Assembly (NCBI RefSeq): GCF_000213055.1
Contig: NZ_CM001165.1
Span: forward strand, 1,116,001-1,180,000
Reading direction: 5' to 3'
Source of the DNA: Streptomyces sp. Tu6071
Lineage (GTDB): Bacteria > Actinomycetota > Actinomycetes > Streptomycetales > Streptomycetaceae
DNA length: 64,000 bases
Positions 59,444 to 64,000 of this stretch are shown piece by piece. The notes under the pieces were generated by a model, which was not told the DNA's origin, did no database searches, and worked only from the letters and a program-made list of their open reading frames with translations. The position numbers were made by a program, and so were the translations under genes. Position 1 is the first letter of the stretch; the number at the start of each line of letters is the position of its first letter.

Positions 59444-61355
59444 TACCGTTTCGTTGTTTGCTGCCCGTCTTCCGCCGGTCGACCGGCGACGGACCGGTGT
59501 CGGCGTCCCCGGGCCCGAGGATCTGGACTACCTGGCGGGCGAGCGCACCCGCCGCCCTACAGCGGCAGAGCGGCGGGAGGAGGCGGAGGGGCTGACCCGG
59601 CCGCTCGGCGACCCGGACGAGGCCGCACACCGCCACGCGCACCGCAAGGCCGCCGCGCCGGTCGCGGGCGGCACTCTACACGTGCCCGTACAGCCCGGCC
59701 CCCAGGACCGCGAACACCTCCCCGACACCACCACTCCCGTATCGCGACCCGGGTTCGAGACGGGCGCGGCCGAGGTGCGCGATCCCGGGATCCCGCCACC
59801 GCAGGCCAGGGGGTGAGCGCCCTCACCTGCCCAATCCTCTGGTCACGCTGCCGCACCGCACGAAAAGCTGCATGTCACACCTATCCCCGGGCCGTACGGA
59901 ACGAGACGCACATATGAAGAACCGGCAGCAGCGGCGGCACTCGCGCGCTCTTCCGCAGCGCCCGCTCGGCGGTGAAAGGACTGCGCCTGCCTGAGGGAGC
60001 CGGCCTCGAGGAGGCGGCCGTGCGCGTCGCCCTGCACATCGGCCGGCCCCTGTCTCTTCTGCCCGCCGAGGAACTGCCCCTCCATGGCGCCCTGACCCGC
60101 GCCATCGACGGCACCCTCGCCGCCCGCGTCCCCGTCCGCGGCGCGTTTCGGGAGCAGCCGGACACCTACCTCGTGCACCTGGCCTGCCGGGGCCTGGCCC
60201 GCGCCCTCCTCGGCGTTCCCGGGGAATCCCCGTGCGGGCATCGACTACCGCACCGAGGTCGAGCGGCCCGCCACCACCGACGCACACGGTCTCTGACCCC
60301 CATACGGGCCTGCGCCGTCAGCGGGACGCGCTGGGCAGGGCGCGCCCGCACACGGTCGCGTCATCATCCGTGGCCCACGAACAGAAACCGACACCGGCCA
60401 GCTCACGAGCGGTGAGGGGGATCAGCCCCTCCCAGCGCGCCCCGTGCTCGCGGGCGATGGCCGGCGCTACCGGCACCGGTGGGTGGCGAGCGGGCACTGG
60501 AGGAAGCACCGATCCGAGCGGTACAGCGAAGAGACCCGCGCGAGCAAGCGATGGGTCCCGTCGCACGTGAAGGGCCCGGACGGTGCGCCGCTGCTGCCCA
60601 CGGAGAAGGTCAACGTCTGGCGACGGTAAGCCCCCCGGCACGACGAAAGCAGCCCGCCCGCCTGCCGGAGCAGGGAGCGGGGAGCGGTCCCTCCAACCCG
60701 ACCGCGACGACACCCTGAGCGACCCACCCTCACCGCCGCCTGACTCGGCTGCACCCGCGCCGCCCCGCCGCTTCGCCCACGCGGAGGCTTCTGGCTCGCA
60801 TGGAGCCGGCCCCCGTGTCGTCGCTGTCTCCGCACCCTCCTGTTGAGCCCCTCTTTGCGGGAACGTGTCGAAGCTCGCGGAGACGTAGTCGGGGTTGTTC
60901 GCCGGGCGCCGGGGTGCCGCGGCGGCGGGCAGTGGGGTGATCGGAGCAGAGAGCGAAACGGCGGGAGCGCCGGTCCGTACGCTGGCCGCTCTGGCCGCGG
61001 TTCTTGAGCCGCGCGCGGGCGCAGTACGTCTCGTAAAAATCCCCGAGGAGGTCCCGCGCCGAGGACCCGCGCGATCGCGTGGACGTGCGCGCGAGTGCTG
61101 AGCGAGAGGGACCGGCGGGGGTGAGCACCGCCTGGGGACAACGCGCCCCGGCGGCGGTGTGCCGATCAACTCGATCAAAGCTCCCGGTTCTGCCGTTGTG
61201 CGATGACCCGCCTGGGCGTCAACTTTCGCCTGCCCCACGGCAGATCTTCACTCCCTCTCCGCCTACTCCCGGGAGAAGTGTGGAATTTTTTTCCCATCTG
61301 TCTGCTCGCTCTGATCTGTTTGACTCGAAGGCTCCGGGTCAAGGGGGGATTTCCT
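59444..61355. other. 1.9-kb stretch without a firm gene
   Basis: Plus-strand frames at about 59960-60290 (GLEEAAVRVALHIGRPLSLL, ALTRAIDGTLAARVPV) look like part of a natural protein split by a frameshift; a tail YRTEVERPATTDAHGL follows in another frame, ending near 60296. I do not recognise it. The rest, including 60640-61340, shows only Arg/Pro/Ala-rich shadows. One fragment is listed separately at 60444. Confidence 0.4.
60444..60629 (+). pseudogene. C-terminal fragment of a mobile-element-type protein
   Basis: YRHRWVASGHWRKH, KRWVPSHVKGPDGAPLLPTE and KVNVWRR are a C-terminal signature I know from uncharacterised proteins on actinomycete plasmids and prophages (H-W-R ... H-x-K-G-P-x-G-A-P-L-x-x-x-E-x-V-N-V-W-R-R). 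The start of the gene is absent. Confidence 0.45.
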
Positions 61356-61631
61356 ATGAGGTTTCCGGCAATTGCCGTCTCTGCCGCATTCGTGGTGACC
61401 GCGCTCGCGGGAGCGGTTGCCTGCTCGTCGACGGATGAGTCAGGCAGCGCAGGCCGGTCCGTCCGGCCGGGAACCTCGGCGAAACCGGCTGCCGACCATC
61501 AGGGCGAAGCGGCCACCGGAAGCACGATTGATCCCTCCGCGTGCGCTACGTCCGCTTCGGCGATCCCGCCGGAGTGCGCCTCGGACACTCCGTACGCCGA
61601 CACCACCGTGGGAGTCCCGGCGCCGGAGTGA
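61356..61631 (+). CDS. Small secreted lipoprotein of unknown function
   Basis: The 91-residue protein has a signal peptide (MRFPAIAVSAAFVVTALAGA) with Cys in LAGAVACSS as a lipobox-like site near residue 22, followed by a Ser/Gly/Pro-rich tail with two more cysteines (PSACATS, PPECAS). AAGGGGGG lies upstream of ATG 61356. No family is recognised. A large palindrome follows its stop. Confidence 0.65.
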   Translation: MRFPAIAVSAAFVVTALAGAVACSSTDESGSAGRSVRPGTSAKPAADHQGEAATGSTIDPSACATSASAIPPECASDTPYADTTVGVPAPE

Positions 61632-61655
61632 TCCCGCCGACAGCGGTCCCGAGCC

Positions 61656-61709
61656 TGAGACGTGAAGGCGGGCAGTGCCACATGTGGCACTGCCCGCCTT
61701 CACGTCTCA
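61656..61709. terminator. Perfect 54-bp palindrome after the lipoprotein gene
   Basis: Positions 61656-61709 are perfectly self-complementary (27-bp arms, no loop base), centred on CACATGTG, 25 bases after the stop. Likely a strong bidirectional terminator; there is no T run. Confidence 0.75.
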
Positions 61710-61886
61710 CTGCGCGCGAGCGGCGCTTCCCGCAGGCCAGCGGCTCTCGCTTCCGGCCCACGCAACGCCACAAGTCGTTGTGATCATTCCTTGTTGGCGC
61801 ACCAGCCGCTCGGGTACCCTCACGCTTTGTTCATTGGATCATCACAATAACCTCCGGTGTGAGGTCTGAGTGGGGGACGGTTACAG

Positions 61887-62417
61887 ATGCGCATCAAGTG
61901 GCGTAGCAAGCTTGCTGTGTTGGCGGGGGCTTCGGCCTTGGTTCTCTCGTCCGCGGCGGCGTGGCCGGCGCAGGCTGACGATGCCGCTCCGCCGGGATGG
62001 GTCGAGGTGGACGTGCCGCCTGGTATGAAGATCACCGAAGGTGTGGCACCGGCACCTGGCACCCCCCTGCCTGATATGAGTGACGTAGCGAAGGCCTCCT
62101 CCCCGGGCAGCACGTGCCTGGGGAAGACCGCCGCCTACGGCTCCAACGGTTGCTTCCAGCACAACGGCGACATCATCTGGGCGGGCGACACCGAAAAGGA
62201 CGGCATGTCCGCAGCTGTCGGCGTCTACACGGACTACGGCCGACCCGCCGAAGCATGCCTTGACACCCTCGGGGTCAACACCTGGGCCACCTGCAACAAG
62301 GACTACAGCGAAAAGGGCAACGTACGTCTGCAGGTATGGCGTTACGACGGCGACACCGGCAAGTTCTACCAGCCCGAGGCGTGGTCCAGCTGGATTCCCG
62401 TCGACGGACAGTACTGA
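61887..62417 (+). CDS. Secreted protein with four cysteines, unknown function
   Basis: The 176-residue protein has a Streptomyces-type signal peptide (KWRSKLAVLAGASALVLSSA, ending AWPAQADD). The mature part has four cysteines in GSTCLGKTAAYGSNGCFQHN and EACLDTLGVNTWATCNKD, consistent with two disulfides, and regular spacing of Trp/Tyr/Gly residues as in small extracellular beta proteins. A GGGGGAC run precedes ATG 61887. I do not recognise the family. Confidence 0.75.
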   Translation: MRIKWRSKLAVLAGASALVLSSAAAWPAQADDAAPPGWVEVDVPPGMKITEGVAPAPGTPLPDMSDVAKASSPGSTCLGKTAAYGSNGCFQHNGDIIWAGDTEKDGMSAAVGVYTDYGRPAEACLDTLGVNTWATCNKDYSEKGNVRLQVWRYDGDTGKFYQPEAWSSWIPVDGQY

Positions 62418-62510
62418 TCCAGGCATACCGAGTCCCGGGCGCTGCCGCGCCCTGACTCAACCCTGCCCGTCGGGCCCCGACCGCCTCGGACACCCGACAA
62501 CAGCCAAGAA

Positions 62511-62558
62511 GCGCCCCCCGCCGAGCGGATACGAATCCACCCGCTCGGCGAGGGGCGC
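62511..62558. terminator. Hairpin after the secreted Cys protein gene
   Basis: Arms 62511-62528 and 62541-62558 pair over 18 bp with one mismatch and a 12-base loop, followed by a TTGCTCTT patch. It begins about 95 bases after the stop. Confidence 0.7.
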
Positions 62559-62846
62559 CTTGCTCTTGGCAGCGGCGCCCCCGAGAATCCGCGCGATGCG
62601 TGACCGGGCGGGACGGCGCGGATCATCGTGCCCGTTTTCCTCCAGACCGACGAGGACGGGGAGAGGATGGTCGCGAGCGAGGCGTACCGACCGCTCGTCG
62701 CCGTGCTCCAAGGCCTGCCCTCGCACGTCGAGCACCTGGTCGAGGAAACTCAGGCCGCAGGCCCGCGTCCTCGGCGAACGAGCCCGCCGCTTCCCCGGCC
62801 ATCGCGCAAGGGATAGTGGATACGGCTCCTGCGGCGGGACCCGCGG
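62559..62846. other. Short stretch without a firm gene
   Basis: A plus-strand frame at 62628-62816 (PVFLQTDEDGERMVASEAYR, VAVLQGLPSHVEHLVEE) has a natural-looking first half and an unnatural Pro/Arg end, so it may be a frameshifted scrap. Nothing else is supported. Confidence 0.4.
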
Positions 62847-63317
62847 CTACGGTGGCACCCCTATGCAGGCACCCTCAACAGCCTTTCCTACGGCCAACCC
62901 AAAACCGATGCCGACAGCCTTGCCGTAATCACCGTCGAGAGTCGCGTTCCACATTTTCCCCACTGTTGCCAAGTCATTCGCTACGTTTACAGATTTCCAC
63001 GCGTAGCCACCGACCTTGGACAAGGAGGCGAGAAACGACTTCCCTGTCGGGTCAATATTATTGATGGGGTCGTCGCCAGCGTACGCATAGTGGTTTCCTC
63101 GGTCAGGATTGGCGAGGAAACTGAGCTTGTCCTGGGTGGTGAAGCGGCCGGTGGTGGGGTCGTACCAGCGTTGGCCGAATTTCACGTAGCAAGTGGTCTT
63201 CTCGTAGGTGCCGCCAACGAAGCGGTAGGGGTTACGAAATGGGGTGGGTGTCCTCGACCTTCTCGTGGCATTCCACTCGAAAAGCCTGGCCAGCAGCGGC
63301 AAAGACCCACACCTCAA
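62847..63317 (-). pseudogene. Orphan Rhs C-terminal tip on a core fragment
   Basis: After an unrelated head (upstream of about 63236) the frame runs NPYRFVGGTYEKTTCYVKF, QRWYDPTTGRFTTQDKLSFL, then HYAYAGDDPINNIDPTGK, which is the Rhs core and its conserved exit. A tip of about 63 residues follows (VGGYAWKSVNVANDLATVGK, KAVGIGFGLAVGKAVEG) and stops at 62847. The tip is hydrophobic, with no catalytic residues I can name, and may be truncated. It lies opposite in strand to the Rhs fragment at 59045. Confidence 0.75.
63129..63236 (-). repeat. Rhs core, right arm of a large inverted pair
   Basis: Inverted copy of 59335-59443. The two arms bound about 3.7 kb. Confidence 0.75.
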
Positions 63318-63328
63318 CGTTGATGTGA

Positions 63329-63346
63329 CCTACTCACGTGAGTAGG
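63329..63346. promoter_or_regulatory. Perfect 18-bp palindrome, possible operator
   Basis: CCTACTCACGTGAGTAGG is fully palindromic. A shorter CAACGTTG dyad lies just before it. No gene start follows directly, so its target is unclear. Confidence 0.35.
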
Positions 63347-63757
63347 CTGCAACGTCGGGTCGGGTCAACAGCGTGGGCGTCCGCGCGACAGCGCTGAGGC
63401 GTGCGGCACCTCAGCTCGTTCATCTCACCTCCGAATTTTCGTAGGTCCCCCTGCTATGGCTGGCGGTCAGCCCATCCACCCGAGCGCGGTGTCGGGTCGG
63501 CAGTGGTCGCACACCTCGACGCCCTCAGCGAGCGCCCCCAACGTCTGGTCGCGGGTGATCCCGCGCGAGCGCTTCCCGATCGACGGCGACGACGATGCGC
63601 GCCATGTCGAGGCCCCGTGACGACGGCCGGGCGGGAGGGGCTGCGTGAGCTGGCGAAAATCGTGCCTATGCGAAGGCCCCCCGCAGGAACCGAGGCCTTC
63701 GCATATACGCAGGTCAAATGCCGGTCACGAAGGTGAGTTCAAGGTGGGACTCTTGGA
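63347..63757. other. Stretch with one hairpin and no firm gene
   Basis: A 12-bp-arm inverted repeat (63667-63678 with 63694-63705, TATGCGAAGGCC) may terminate transcription coming from the left. No gene is supported. Confidence 0.45.
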
Positions 63758-64000
63758 ATGCGTCCGAACCGCCGGACGGCGGCGCACCTGGCTGCGCTGC
63801 TTCCCGGGATACGGGTGGAGACCGACCCGAGCCCCGAGCGCAACGCCTTCGTCATCGGCGGCGAGCGGTACGCGCTCGACCACGGCCAGTCCGAGTACGT
63901 CCTGCTCGCGCGGCTCACGACGGGGCGCGAGGAGCTGACGCGGCCGGTGTTCCTGCTGTGCGGGCAGCGCTCGGTGAACAACCAGGCAGCCGCGCGCTAC
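63758..64000 (+). CDS. Partial hypothetical protein running off the right edge
   Basis: The first 81 residues read RRTAAHLAALLPGIRVETD, RNAFVIGGERYALDHGQSEY and VFLLCGQRSVNNQAAARY, a natural-looking soluble protein. AAGGTGGG is upstream of ATG 63758. I do not recognise the family, and the end is outside the window. Confidence 0.6.
   Translation, partial: MRPNRRTAAHLAALLPGIRVETDPSPERNAFVIGGERYALDHGQSEYVLLARLTTGREELTRPVFLLCGQRSVNNQAAARY

Overview
The window looks like chromosomal DNA from a Streptomyces-type actinomycete. GC content is very high, with strong G/C preference at the third codon position that opens long antisense frames. Families typical of the genus are present: STAS anti-sigma antagonist, GAF/SpoIIE phosphatase, WXG100/type VII genes, Rv1264-type cyclase, Lrp and LuxR regulators. 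No rRNA, tRNA or CRISPR array was seen.

Layout. 1-2.1 kb is scarred: a transposase tail, a VOC remnant cut by a frameshifted IS5-family element (388-1380, 26-bp perfect ends), a STAS gene and a broken PAS fragment. 2.2-4.7 kb is an arsenic island: arsR-acr3-arsC in tightly overlapping order, with a divergent ArsI-type C-As lyase and a shared palindromic control region. 5.1-24.4 kb is mostly ordinary: a secreted Pro-repeat protein, an Ntn amide hydrolase, an alpha/beta hydrolase, a MarR-reductase pair, an LLM oxidoreductase, several SDRs, a hemerythrin-like protein, an Lrp regulator, a LuxR response regulator with a nearby frameshifted histidine kinase, a GAF-SpoIIE phosphatase and a STAND-type ATPase.

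24.5-53.8 kb is the most interesting part: an unusual type VII (ESX-like) locus, almost entirely on the minus strand. In transcription order it encodes two WXG100 proteins, EccD, a beta-helix/AAA+ fusion that replaces EccA, a third WXG100-like protein, a fourth WXG100 protein, a three-motor EccC ATPase, and a single gene of 17.2 kb. The last encodes a 5,731-residue protein with a WXG-like head and hydrophobic neck, repeat modules, a HEWAH metallopeptidase-like domain, a region matching what I recall as the 'lonely Cys' family, large beta-rich modules and a C-terminal coiled coil. One small helical acidic protein is encoded on the opposite strand inside the cluster. EccB, EccE and a mycosin are not present. 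A membrane-anchored ricin-fold lectin converges on the giant gene from the other side. The simplest reading is that EccC/EccD export the WXG100 proteins and perhaps the giant protein, with the beta-helix AAA+ protein as an accessory. That is inference from gene order and domains.

53.9-64 kb is a decayed accessory zone: a frameshifted DUF2238 membrane protein, unplaceable fragments, an intact UspA-adenylate cyclase pair, a SUKH/SMI1 immunity-like gene, a flavin-reductase scrap, two Rhs core fragments in inverted orientation (one with an orphan tip), a small lipoprotein, a secreted Cys-containing protein with clear hairpin terminators, and a partial gene running off the right edge.
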